From Patescibacteria group bacterium (GTDB lineage: Bacteria > Patescibacteriota > Patescibacteriia > Patescibacteriales > UBA12465), in contig JAQVFY010000005.1 of NCBI GenBank assembly GCA_028696995.1, positions 1 through 56,540 of the forward strand: 56,540 nucleotides of DNA, in the 5' to 3' direction. Under the pieces are notes generated by a model, which saw nothing but the letters and a program-made list of their open reading frames with translations, was not told the DNA's origin and made no database searches. Below, piece after piece: positions 15,618 to 23,849 of the stretch. Position 1 is the first letter of the stretch. Each line of letters opens with the position of its first letter. A program made the translations under genes and the position numbers.

Positions 15618-17699
15618 ATGCTAAAATTTACTGATATGAATAAAAAAGTAGTTTTAATTTTAGCATTTTTTTTATTGGGAAATTTTGTTTTAAAAGTTCC
15701 TAAATCTTTAGCTTATTATCAAAATATTCCCAATGATCCTTATTTAAATAATCAATGGTATCTGAGCCGAATTGGTTGGACTTCAATTTGGAATAGGAAT
15801 TTTATTGGTAAAAATGTTGTTGTGGCAGTAATTGATTCTGGAATTAATATTGATCATCCAGATTTAGTGGAAAATATTTGGCGCAATAAATTTGAAATTT
15901 TTGATAATAATAAAGATGATGATAATAACGGATTTATTGATGATGTTAATGGCTGGGATTTTGTAAATAATACTCCCGATTCTCGACCAAAAATAGTTCA
16001 AAATGGTGGAGATGATGGTCTCAATCATGGCACGATGATAGCAGGGATTATTGGGGCTGGTATTGATAATGGAATCGGTGTTAGCGGTATTTCTTCTCGA
16101 GTTAAGATAATGTCTTTGCGGGCTTTAAATGAGTTTGGTGAGGGTAATATTAATGATGTTGTTCGGGCTATTGATTATGCTATTAATAATGGAGCTGATA
16201 TTATTAATCTTAGTTTTTCAGGTTTAAATTATAATCAGGGATTTAAAGAGGCGATTGAAAGAGCTTATCAAGCTGGAGTTATTGTGGTAGCAGCTGCTGG
16301 AAACAATGATTCAGATTTAGATGAAAAAGCTTTATACCCAGCTTGTTTTATTGGAAAAAATAATGAGAATATTATTGTTTCCGTAGGGGCTACTGATACT
16401 TTGGATCAGAAGGCTAATTTTTCTTCTTATGGAAAAAAATGTGTTGATATTTCAGCCCCGGGGATTAGTTTTTTTTCAACTTATTTCTATGATTTAGATA
16501 ATGATAAAAATAAATATTATAATGGTTATTGGTCAGGTACTTCTATGTCTTCGGCGGTAATCAGTGGATCCTTAGCTTTAATTAAATCAGCCAATCCCAA
16601 GTTAAATAATCAACAATTATTAGAGGTTTTGTATAAAAGTTCTGATAATATTAATGATTTAAATCCTGGATATATAGATGAATTGGGTAGTGGTCGAGTT
16701 AATTTATCTAGCTCAGTAAATTGGGCTTTAGAAAAATGGGAAAATTTATCAGGTCGTTTTTTATTATTTCCTCAGTCGGATATAAAAAATTATAAAGATA
16801 AATTTGATTCATTTAATTCTATTAGAATTGTAAAAAGTAAAGGAGTGGAGGAAGGTCGTTTCTCAGCTTTTGATATTGGTTTTAATGGTAGTGTTAATAT
16901 GGTGTCTGGAGATTTAGATGGTGACGGTGTAATGGAGTTAATTGTTGGAGCGGGTGAGGGAGGTGGTCCTCATATTAGGATTTTTGATAATCAGGGAATT
17001 TTAAAGGGTCAATTTTTTGCTTACGATTCTAAATTTAGAGGCGGAGTAAATGTTGCTATAGGTGATATTGATGGTGATGGTAAAAATGAAATAATTACCG
17101 CTCCAGGTCCAGGGGGAGGACCACATATTAGGTTTTTTGATGGTTTTGGAAAATTAAAGGGTCAATTTTTTGCTTATGATGCTAAGTTTAGTGGGGGAGT
17201 TAGTTTAGCCGTGGGGGATATAAATGGAGATGAGAAGGCTGAGCTTGTAGTTGTTCCTTATTCTAAGGGTGGAGCACAGATTAAGATTTTTGATGGTTTA
17301 GGGGAACTTAAAAGTCAATTTTTTGCTTATGAAGAAAATTTTTTTGGAGGAGCTCGAGTGCGTTTGGGTGATATTTATGGAAATGATAGTAAGGATAAAA
17401 ATGATATTATAATTTCACCTGGTCCTGGTCGAGAACCAGAAATTAAAATTTTTGATAGTTCTGGAAAAAAATTGCGGGGAATTATGGCTTATGCTGAAAA
17501 ATTTAAGAATGGAGTTAATTTGGCAGTGGGTGATTTAAATAAAGATGGTCTAGATGAAATAATTACTGGAGCTGGCCCTGGAGGGGCTCCTCATGTTCGC
17601 GCTTTTGATGGTAAGGGAGAATTAATGGAATCTTTTTATGGTTTAGAGAATGATTATAAAGGTGGAGTGATGGTAGAATTTATTGAAATTGGGACTTAA
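15618..17699 (+). CDS. Secreted subtilisin-like serine protease with C-terminal repeats
   Basis: Peptidase family S8. After a signal-type hydrophobic segment (about residues 10-33) comes the catalytic domain with triad Asp73 (VIDSG), His137 (NHGTMIAG) and Ser309 (GTSMSS), plus oxyanion Asn229 (AAAGNN). No long propeptide is visible. From about residue 415 there are five FG-GAP/VCBS-like repeats of roughly 50 residues with Ca-binding-type DLDGDG loops and GAGxGGGPHIRxFD strands, probably a beta-propeller-like adhesive module. It should act outside the cell, degrading or binding surface proteins of a partner organism. Start may instead be the Met 18 bases later. Confidence 0.93.
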   Translation: MLKFTDMNKKVVLILAFFLLGNFVLKVPKSLAYYQNIPNDPYLNNQWYLSRIGWTSIWNRNFIGKNVVVAVIDSGINIDHPDLVENIWRNKFEIFDNNKDDDNNGFIDDVNGWDFVNNTPDSRPKIVQNGGDDGLNHGTMIAGIIGAGIDNGIGVSGISSRVKIMSLRALNEFGEGNINDVVRAIDYAINNGADIINLSFSGLNYNQGFKEAIERAYQAGVIVVAAAGNNDSDLDEKALYPACFIGKNNENIIVSVGATDTLDQKANFSSYGKKCVDISAPGISFFSTYFYDLDNDKNKYYNGYWSGTSMSSAVISGSLALIKSANPKLNNQQLLEVLYKSSDNINDLNPGYIDELGSGRVNLSSSVNWALEKWENLSGRFLLFPQSDIKNYKDKFDSFNSIRIVKSKGVEEGRFSAFDIGFNGSVNMVSGDLDGDGVMELIVGAGEGGGPHIRIFDNQGILKGQFFAYDSKFRGGVNVAIGDIDGDGKNEIITAPGPGGGPHIRFFDGFGKLKGQFFAYDAKFSGGVSLAVGDINGDEKAELVVVPYSKGGAQIKIFDGLGELKSQFFAYEENFFGGARVRLGDIYGNDSKDKNDIIISPGPGREPEIKIFDSSGKKLRGIMAYAEKFKNGVNLAVGDLNKDGLDEIITGAGPGGAPHVRAFDGKGELMESFYGLENDYKGGVMVEFIEIGT

Positions 17700-17716
17700 T
17701 TAATTTCGATTATATT

Positions 17717-17745
17717 TTGGCAAAAACGACCTTTTATGCTATTAT
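17717..17745 (+). promoter_or_regulatory. Promoter for the SDR epimerase-like gene
   Basis: TTGGCA and TATTAT are spaced 17 bases apart, and the -10 is TGc-extended. It leaves a leader of nearly 90 bases that holds the tandem 9-mer repeat. Confidence 0.7.
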
Positions 17746-17783
17746 ATATCTATAAATATTAATAAATTAATAAAATAATATCT

Positions 17784-17828
17784 TAAGAATCTCAAGAATC
17801 TTAATAATCTTAAGAATCTCAAGAATCT
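17784..17828 (+). repeat. Five tandem 9-base repeats in a 5' leader
   Basis: Five consecutive copies of a 9-mer, YAAGAATCT (third copy TAATAATCT), which together make a perfect 23-base direct repeat at 17781-17803 and 17808-17830. The array lies between the promoter and the start codon, ending 11 bases before the ATG. Confidence 0.85.
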
Positions 17829-17839
17829 TATCTAATAAT

Positions 17840-18850
17840 ATGTCTGTAATTTTTGATAAAAAAAATATTTTAGTTGTTGGTGGAGCTGGTTTTATCGGTT
17901 CAAATTTATGTGATGAGCTTATTAAAGAAAATAAGGTTATATGCGTAGATGATTTTTCTAGTAGTAATCCTAAAAATATCGATCATTTATTATCTGATCC
18001 TAATTTTGTTTTAATTAATCATGATATGAGTCAGCCCTTGGACTTAGAAAGTCTTGAAGAATTAGATAAATTCAAGATTCCTTTTCAGGGTATTCAGGAA
18101 ATTTATAATTTAGCTTGTCCAATGTCAGCTAAAGATTTTATGAAAAATAGGGAAAGAGTTCTATTGGCTAATTCTTATGTTATTAAAAATGTTTTAGATT
18201 TAGCTTTAAAATATCAAGCTAAGTTTTTACATTTTTCTTCTTCTGTAGTTTATGGTTTAAGAGAGAATTCTTCTATTAATTCCAAAATTGATGAAAAATA
18301 TTTAGGTCAAGTTGATATCTCTAACGATAGAGCCTGTTATGATGAAGGTAAACGTTTCGCTGAGGTTTTTGTTAATACTTATAGGCAAATGTTTCAATTA
18401 GATACTAAGATTATTAGAGTTTTCCGTGTTTATGGTCCTCGAATGACCTTAGGAGATGATCAAATGCTCTCAGATTTTATATTTAATGCTTTAAACAACG
18501 AAGATATAGTTATTTTTGGTGATAAGGATTTCTCTTCTTCTCTTTGTTATGTTGATGATGTTATTGATGCTGCTATTCGAGTTATTCGTTCGGAATTAAG
18601 TGGTCCTTTTAATGTTGGTTCCGAAGAAGATGTTAAACTTTACGATGTCGCTCAAAAAATTATTAAACTGACTGAGTCACAATCAAAAATAGTTTTTGAA
18701 GACAATAAATTATTTATGACGCAATTGAATATTCCAGACACGTATAAAATTAGAAACGAATTAGCCTGGATGCCAGTTGTTACTTTAGAAAATGGTCTTA
18801 AAAAAACTATTTTAGATTTACAGGCTAGTCGACAAAATTTAAATTTTTAA
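17840..18850 (+). CDS. UDP-glucuronate decarboxylase-like SDR
   Basis: Extended SDR nucleotide-sugar enzyme (336 residues). Seen: NAD-binding GGAGFIGSN (residues 15-23), VDDFSSS, NLACPMSA, the active-site Ser region FSSSVVYG, the catalytic YDEGK, and FRVYGPRM. These match UDP-xylose synthases (UDP-glucuronate decarboxylases). The Arg of the family motif TRSFCYV is replaced (SSSLCYV), so the substrate or step may differ. A role in surface polysaccharide is inferred. It stands alone with its own promoter. Confidence 0.8.
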   Translation: MSVIFDKKNILVVGGAGFIGSNLCDELIKENKVICVDDFSSSNPKNIDHLLSDPNFVLINHDMSQPLDLESLEELDKFKIPFQGIQEIYNLACPMSAKDFMKNRERVLLANSYVIKNVLDLALKYQAKFLHFSSSVVYGLRENSSINSKIDEKYLGQVDISNDRACYDEGKRFAEVFVNTYRQMFQLDTKIIRVFRVYGPRMTLGDDQMLSDFIFNALNNEDIVIFGDKDFSSSLCYVDDVIDAAIRVIRSELSGPFNVGSEEDVKLYDVAQKIIKLTESQSKIVFEDNKLFMTQLNIPDTYKIRNELAWMPVVTLENGLKKTILDLQASRQNLNF

Positions 18851-18882
18851 TTATTTAAAAAATATAGAATAAAATTACATAT

Positions 18883-20634
18883 ATGGAGAATTTAGAAATA
18901 CAACGCCATTCCTTGGCTCATATTTTAGCCTTGGCGCTTCTTCGGACTTATCCAGAGATAAAGTTTGCTATTGGGCCGGATGTTGATAATGGTTTTTATT
19001 ATGATATCGATTTCGCTGATAAGAAAATTAGTGATGCTGATTTAGTTGAAATTGAAAAAAAAATGAAGCACATTATTAAGCAGAATTTGAAGTTTGTTAG
19101 ATCGGAAAAGGATATTGATCAAGCAATTAAAGAGGCCCAGGAAAGCAATGATGTTTATAAGTTAGAAATATTAGAAGATTTAAAAAAAGAAGGAGAGTCT
19201 CAAGTTAGTTTTTATCAATTAGGGGAGTTTTCTGATCTTTGTCGTGGACCTCATTTAGAATCAACCGGAAAAGTGAAGGTCGGATCTTTTAAGTTGGATA
19301 AAATAGCTGGAGCTTATTGGCGAGGAGATGAGAAAAATAAAATGCTAACTCGTATTTATGGTTTAGCCTTCTCTAGTCCAGAGGATTTAAAAGATTATTT
19401 AGAAATAGCTGAAGAGGCTAAAAAGAGAGATCATCGTAAGCTTGGAAAGGAGCTTGATTTATTTTGCTTTTCAGATTTGGTTGGTCCGGGTCTTCCTCTT
19501 TTTACCCCCAAGGGGATGATAATTATCGATGCTTTAAGAAGTCATATAGAAAAAGTTTGTCGTCGCTATGGTTTTGAAAAGGTTATGACTCCGCATTTAG
19601 CAAAAATTTCTCTTTATGAGACTTCTGGTCATGCCAAAAAGTTTAGTGAGGAGTTATTTCACGTTTCATCAGAAAAAGGGCATGATTTTGTTATTAAGCC
19701 GGTTCAGTGCCCTCATCAAACTCAAATTTATGCTTCTAGGGCTCGGTCTTATCGTGATTTGCCAATCAAGTATATGGAATCAGAAAAGCAATATCGTGCT
19801 GAAAAGAGTGGAGAAGTCGGGGGTCTTTCTCGAGTTTATGCTATCACCGTTGAGGATGGGCACACTTTTTGCCGACTTGATCAAACTAAAGAAGAAATTA
19901 AAAGTTTAGTTAATATCATTAAAGATTTTTATAGCGCTCTTGGTCTTTGGGGTAAACATTGGGTGTCTTTGTCGGTTCGAGACTATAGCAGTCCTGATAA
20001 ATATATTGGGGATCCGAAAGATTGGGATATCTGTGAATCTATATTAGAGGATGTTTCTAATGAAATGGGGCTTGGTGCTAAGAGAATAGAGGGAGAGGCT
20101 GCTTTGTATGGTCCTAAATTAGATTTTATGTTTCGTGATTCTTTAGGAAAGGAAATCCAAATTCCAACTGTGCAACTTGATTTTGCCACTCCTAAGAGAT
20201 TTAATTTGGTTTATAAGGATAGGGATGGTAGCGAAAAAAATCCAGTTATGATACACAGGGCCATACTTGGATCTTATGAGCGTTTCTTAGCCTTGATTAT
20301 TGAACATTATGGAGGAGCTTTTCCTTTGTGGATGGCGCCAGTCCAAGTAAAAATTATTTCCGTAGCTGAAAAACATATTGAATATTGTCAAAAATTAAAA
20401 CAAGAGTTTTTAGATTTGGATTTGCGCCCAGACTTAGATATTGAAAATGAAACTGTGGCCAATAAAATTAGAAAAGCTGTATCCGAAAAAGTTCCGTATA
20501 TAATTGTAGTGGGAGACAAGGAAAGCAAAGGAAAGATTTTGGCTGTTAGAAAAAGAGGGGAGCAGAAAATCGAGGAGATTAAAAAAAATGATTTTATCGA
20601 AGCATTGAAAAGAGAGATTGATGATAAAAAATAG
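18883..20634 (+). CDS. thrS: Threonyl-tRNA synthetase lacking the TGS domain
   Basis: Charges tRNA-Thr. The editing-domain motif HSLAH (His9, His13) comes right after the start, so the roughly 60-residue N-terminal TGS domain is absent; in-frame stops upstream rule out a longer start. The rest is complete: DLCRGPHLEST, class II motif 1 to motif 3 with the zinc ligands in VQCPHQ, DGHTF and MIHRAILGS, and the C-terminal anticodon-binding domain (APVQVKIISVAEKH). Length 583 against about 640 in full forms. A bidirectional terminator follows. Confidence 0.95.
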   Translation: MENLEIQRHSLAHILALALLRTYPEIKFAIGPDVDNGFYYDIDFADKKISDADLVEIEKKMKHIIKQNLKFVRSEKDIDQAIKEAQESNDVYKLEILEDLKKEGESQVSFYQLGEFSDLCRGPHLESTGKVKVGSFKLDKIAGAYWRGDEKNKMLTRIYGLAFSSPEDLKDYLEIAEEAKKRDHRKLGKELDLFCFSDLVGPGLPLFTPKGMIIIDALRSHIEKVCRRYGFEKVMTPHLAKISLYETSGHAKKFSEELFHVSSEKGHDFVIKPVQCPHQTQIYASRARSYRDLPIKYMESEKQYRAEKSGEVGGLSRVYAITVEDGHTFCRLDQTKEEIKSLVNIIKDFYSALGLWGKHWVSLSVRDYSSPDKYIGDPKDWDICESILEDVSNEMGLGAKRIEGEAALYGPKLDFMFRDSLGKEIQIPTVQLDFATPKRFNLVYKDRDGSEKNPVMIHRAILGSYERFLALIIEHYGGAFPLWMAPVQVKIISVAEKHIEYCQKLKQEFLDLDLRPDLDIENETVANKIRKAVSEKVPYIIVVGDKESKGKILAVRKRGEQKIEEIKKNDFIEALKREIDDKK

Positions 20635-20662
20635 TATTTTTAATTTCTGTAAAACATAAAAT

Positions 20663-20694
20663 AAAAAAAGCGTTAATTTTTAAACGCTTTTTTT
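20663..20694. terminator. Bidirectional terminator between thrS and fbaB
   Basis: AAAAAAAGCGTT and AACGCTTTTTTT are perfectly complementary with an 8-base loop, giving a T-tail on either strand for the convergent genes. Confidence 0.85.
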
Positions 20695-20707
20695 ATAAGG
20701 TTTATTT

Positions 20708-21559
20708 TTATTTGTTATTTATTATTTTACTGATTTTATTAGCTAGAGATATAGCTGATTTTAAATCATTTTGGTGAATATTGCGACCGATGGCGCAACC
20801 ACGGGCCCCGGAAATTTTTATTTGGTTTTTGATGGTTTTTAATAATTTAGTTTCATTAACTTTTGATCCGCCAGAGCATATTACACCAGTATTTCCTCCG
20901 GCTATTATGACTTTTTTAAATTTTTCAGTTTCTTTTTCGCTATCTCCAAGGGGGTAGCTAAGTTTTACAAAATCAGCCCCTAAACAAAGACCTACTCCGG
21001 CTGCTCCTGCTAATAGGTCTATTGATTTTTCGTTTTTAATATTTTTACCGCGAGGATATATCCATAAAACTGCTAATAATCCGTTTTGGTGAGCAGTCTT
21101 TATAATTTGGGCGGCTTCAGTCATCATTTGATTTTCATATTCACTACCTAAATATATAGTATAACCAACTCCAAGTATTTTTAGTCCAGATTGTTTTTTA
21201 AAATTAATAACATCCATAACAGTCCAAAGGGCCGGGCTGATAGGATCTTGGGTTTTTATTAGATTACTTTTTCCGTTTAATTTTACTAAGTAAGGAATTT
21301 TTTTATATTTTTCTCCATAGCGAGAAATTAGTCCTAGGTGTCCGGCAAAAACTCCTATTTTTGATTTATTGGCAATTTTAAAGAGATGTTCGGGGTCGGA
21401 GTTTTTAAACTTATTAGAAAAATCATCATTGAGATGTTCTATTTTCTGATCTCCGGCAAATAGAAATAATTTACCAGTGTTAAAAGTAGCCTCTCGGAGA
21501 TTTTTTAAAAAAGTTTTTTTGTAATTTCTAGGAACTGATAAGGGCACATTGTTCTTCAT
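20708..21559 (-). CDS. fbaB: Class I fructose-bisphosphate aldolase (FbaB/archaeal type)
   Basis: Schiff-base aldolase of the DhnA/FbaB family that cleaves fructose-1,6-bisphosphate. Seen: an N-terminal AGDQKIEH (equivalent of the DHG-E motif), the TIM-barrel strand GADFVKLSYP with the probable Schiff-base lysine, the phosphate-binding stretch VICSGGSKV, and ARGCAIGRNIHQ. At 283 residues it is full length for the family. One of only two confident minus-strand genes; its likely promoter overlaps that of the divergent membrane-protein gene. Confidence 0.88.
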   Translation of the reverse strand: MKNNVPLSVPRNYKKTFLKNLREATFNTGKLFLFAGDQKIEHLNDDFSNKFKNSDPEHLFKIANKSKIGVFAGHLGLISRYGEKYKKIPYLVKLNGKSNLIKTQDPISPALWTVMDVINFKKQSGLKILGVGYTIYLGSEYENQMMTEAAQIIKTAHQNGLLAVLWIYPRGKNIKNEKSIDLLAGAAGVGLCLGADFVKLSYPLGDSEKETEKFKKVIIAGGNTGVICSGGSKVNETKLLKTIKNQIKISGARGCAIGRNIHQNDLKSAISLANKISKIINNK

Positions 21560-21587
21560 ATAATTGTTTTAATAAATTATTAAATTA

Positions 21588-21596
21588 TGTTATAAT
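21588..21596 (+). promoter_or_regulatory. Extended -10 promoter for the membrane-protein gene
   Basis: TGTTATAAT, a TGn-extended consensus -10, with only a weak -35 (TTTAAT) at 17-base spacing. It forms the left arm of an inverted repeat with the opposing fbaB promoter. Confidence 0.6.
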
Positions 21597-21610
21597 ATTT
21601 GTATGGTTAA

Positions 21611-21639
21611 ATTATAACATTTTTTAAAAATATGGACAA
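21611..21639 (-). promoter_or_regulatory. Promoter for fbaB
   Basis: On the minus strand, TTGTCC (21639-21634) and TATAAT (21616-21611) are spaced 17 bases apart with a TGt extension. The -35 lies inside the first codons of the divergent gene. Confidence 0.65.
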
Positions 21640-22543
21640 CAAAAAAGATAAGACTCAAAAAGAACAAAATAAAGATATTAATCTTAATAATTACCGTGAC
21701 ATGGAAGGGGACTCTTTGCGTCGCGTTAATTTTGGTTTATGGTTTTTGAAAAATCGTCGCACTTTTTTTCTTTCTATAATTTTGATCCTAATTTTATTAT
21801 CTATTATTTTATATTCTAGAGTTTTCTATAATCTATATGTTTATATAAAAAATAGACCAGAAGAGCTTCGAGCTTTAAAAGAGCTTTCTACTATTAGTGT
21901 TAATTTTAGTACTACTCGTTCAGCCAAGGATTTAGAAGTTTTTGGTCCTCAAAGTTTTTTTCATAGTGGAGATTATGATTTTGTAGGTCGGGTTAAAAAT
22001 CCAAACGATAATTTTTTTGCCTTTATAAATTATTGTTTCTTGGATGGCGAAGAAGAGTTAGCCTGTTCTAATGCTACTGTTTTACCCAATGAAGATAAAT
22101 ATTTGGTTATTTTATCTAAAAAAATAGATAGTCGTTTATCAAATTTGAAATTTGTTATAAAAAATTCTAATTGGCAGAGAGTTGATGTCAAAAAGTATGG
22201 TAATTGGAGTAATTATTTTCAAGAGAGATCAAACTTTCTGGTATCTAATACTAAATTTGAATCTAATTCTTCTAGTGGGATAGATTCAGTTAATAATAAT
22301 AATCTATCTTTCATTATTAAAAATAATAGCCCTTATAATTATTGGGAAGTACCCTTATTAATAGTTATGTTTAATTATAATAATATCGTAGGAGTTAATC
22401 GATACACTGTTCGCGAATTTATGTCTCTGGATGAAAAGAATGTTAATTTATCTTGGTCTAATTCTATTAGCTCTTCTGATCGAGTGGAGGTTATTCCTGA
22501 AGTTAATATTTTAGATGATAATAATTATATAAAATATAAGTAA
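21632..22543 (+). CDS. Single-pass membrane protein of unknown function
   Basis: A 303-residue protein with a charged cytoplasmic N-terminus (about 40 residues), one strong transmembrane helix (FFLSIILILILLSIILYS, about residues 45-65) and a mostly beta extracytoplasmic domain rich in Asn and Ser. I recognise no catalytic motif. The C-terminal half alternates short hydrophobic strands (LSFIIKNNSPYNYWEVPLLI), suggesting an immunoglobulin-like or adhesive fold, which is inference. It ends 10 bases before sod and is probably co-transcribed with it. Confidence 0.65.
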   Translation: MDNKKDKTQKEQNKDINLNNYRDMEGDSLRRVNFGLWFLKNRRTFFLSIILILILLSIILYSRVFYNLYVYIKNRPEELRALKELSTISVNFSTTRSAKDLEVFGPQSFFHSGDYDFVGRVKNPNDNFFAFINYCFLDGEEELACSNATVLPNEDKYLVILSKKIDSRLSNLKFVIKNSNWQRVDVKKYGNWSNYFQERSNFLVSNTKFESNSSSGIDSVNNNNLSFIIKNNSPYNYWEVPLLIVMFNYNNIVGVNRYTVREFMSLDEKNVNLSWSNSISSSDRVEVIPEVNILDDNNYIKYK

Positions 22544-22553
22544 TAAAAAAAAT

Positions 22554-23141
22554 ATGCTAAATTTTTTAAATCTTCCTTTTTTAGCACAAGATTTTTCTGG
22601 AAAAATTTCTTCCGAAACTTTTGATTTTCATTATGGCAAACATCATCGAGCTTATTTTGATAATTTATTAAAATTAATATCTGGCACTGATTTAGAGAAT
22701 TATAGTTTGGAAGAAATTATTAAGAAATCTTTTTCCCAAGATAATTTAAGAGCTGTTTTTAATAATTCTGCTCAGGTTTTTAATCATGATTTTTATTGGC
22801 AGAGTTTAACTCCAAAGAAGAAAGAACCTAGTAAATTTTTATTAAAAAAGATTATTGCTAATTTTTCTTCCTTAGATAATTTTAAAGGCAATCTTAAAAA
22901 GGTGGCTCTCGGACAATTTGGCTCTGGTTGGGTTTGGGTTATTTTAGATAAGGGAGAAATTAAGATAATTTCAACATCAAATGCAGATACTCCTATAGCT
23001 TATGGGATAAAACCTCTTTTAACTATTGATGTCTGGGAGCATGCTTATTATATTGATCATCGGAATAATAGGGCTGGTTATTTAGATTTAGTGATAAATG
23101 ATTTGATTAATTGGGATTTTTTTGAGGACAATCTTAAATAA
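22554..23141 (+). CDS. sodB: Superoxide dismutase, Fe/Mn family (Fe-like)
   Basis: Dismutates superoxide. Metal ligands are recognisable in HYGKHHRAY (His), FNHDFYW (His), and DVWEHAYYID (Asp and His). The outer-sphere Gln is in SAQVFNH, as in iron-type enzymes, rather than the Gly/Gln pattern of manganese types, so iron is more likely, though cambialistic use is possible. There is no signal peptide, so it is cytoplasmic. Length 195 is normal. Confidence 0.93.
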   Translation: MLNFLNLPFLAQDFSGKISSETFDFHYGKHHRAYFDNLLKLISGTDLENYSLEEIIKKSFSQDNLRAVFNNSAQVFNHDFYWQSLTPKKKEPSKFLLKKIIANFSSLDNFKGNLKKVALGQFGSGWVWVILDKGEIKIISTSNADTPIAYGIKPLLTIDVWEHAYYIDHRNNRAGYLDLVINDLINWDFFEDNLK

Positions 23142-23211
23142 AAATCTGTGGATTAACTGTTTATTTATTGTTGATAACTTCTAGTAGTATTTAAATATTT
23201 TTTTGCATAAA

Positions 23212-23249
23212 AACAAGTTGGGTTGTGTATAACTCAACTTGTTTTTTAT
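23212..23249 (+). terminator. Strong terminator after sod
   Basis: AACAAGTTGGGTT pairs along 13 positions (one G-T wobble) with AACTCAACTTGTT around a 6-base loop, followed by a T-run. The remaining gap up to the mraZ promoter holds only A/T-rich sequence. Confidence 0.9.
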
Positions 23250-23300
23250 TTTTATCATTAAAACACTATTTTTATTAGTGTTTATTGATGTTTTTTTGTG

Positions 23301-23354
23301 TTGACTTGGGGGGAAAAGTGGTGTATAATTATAGTCATAGGGGGAAAAGTGGGG
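23301..23354 (+). promoter_or_regulatory. dcw promoter with two MraZ boxes
   Basis: TTGACT and TATAAT are spaced exactly 17 bases apart. Two near-identical boxes are present: GGGGGGAAAAGTGG (23308-23321) inside the spacer and GGGGGAAAAGTGGGG (23340-23354) near the start site, 32 bases apart. MraZ is known to bind GTGG-type direct repeats upstream of its own gene, so autorepression of the cell-division operon is expected. These are the only G-runs of this kind in the AT-rich intergenic DNA here. Confidence 0.9.
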
Positions 23355-23407
23355 AATTATATTCTAGCTTTCTTAATTATATTAAATAAACAATTATTTT
23401 AATCTTT

Positions 23408-23839
23408 ATGTTTATTGGAGAATACAATCACAACTTAGATGAAAAGGGAAGATTGGCAATTCCAGTTAAATTTAGAGCTCTGCTAAAAAAGGGTGGAGTT
23501 GTTACTAAAGGTTTGGATAATTGTTTATTTTTGTATACCAAAGATCAATGGGAAAAAATTGCTCAAAAATTATCAGCTCTACCCATTAGTCAAGCTAAAG
23601 CTCGAGCTTTTGCTCGACATTTATTGGCTGGGGCTATGGACTTAGAATTTGATAATCAGGGTAGAGTAACCTTGCCTGAGTATCTTAGAGATTTTTCCGG
23701 ATTAAAAAAGTCTGTTATCGTAGCAGGATTATATAATCATTTAGAAATTTGGGATAAAAATAATTGGGATAATTATAAAAAAGAATCAGAAAAGAATAGT
23801 AATGCTATAGCGGAAGAATTGGGAGATTTGGGAATTTAA
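23408..23839 (+). CDS. mraZ: Transcriptional regulator MraZ
   Basis: DNA-binding regulator of the dcw cluster with an AbrB-like fold. Both internal repeats carry the DxxxR signature: LDEKGRLAIP (about residues 11-20) and FDNQGRVTLP (about residues 82-91). The 143-residue length is typical. It is the first gene after the double MraZ-box promoter, and rsmH follows after 10 bases. Confidence 0.97.
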   Translation: MFIGEYNHNLDEKGRLAIPVKFRALLKKGGVVTKGLDNCLFLYTKDQWEKIAQKLSALPISQAKARAFARHLLAGAMDLEFDNQGRVTLPEYLRDFSGLKKSVIVAGLYNHLEIWDKNNWDNYKKESEKNSNAIAEELGDLGI

Positions 23840-23849
23840 AAATAAAAGT

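Noticed and set aside
23142-23211. Possible DnaA boxes or origin (TGTGGATTAAC, GTTGATAAC)
   Set aside because: Only one or two imperfect matches, no dnaA or dnaN nearby and no cluster of 9-mers.
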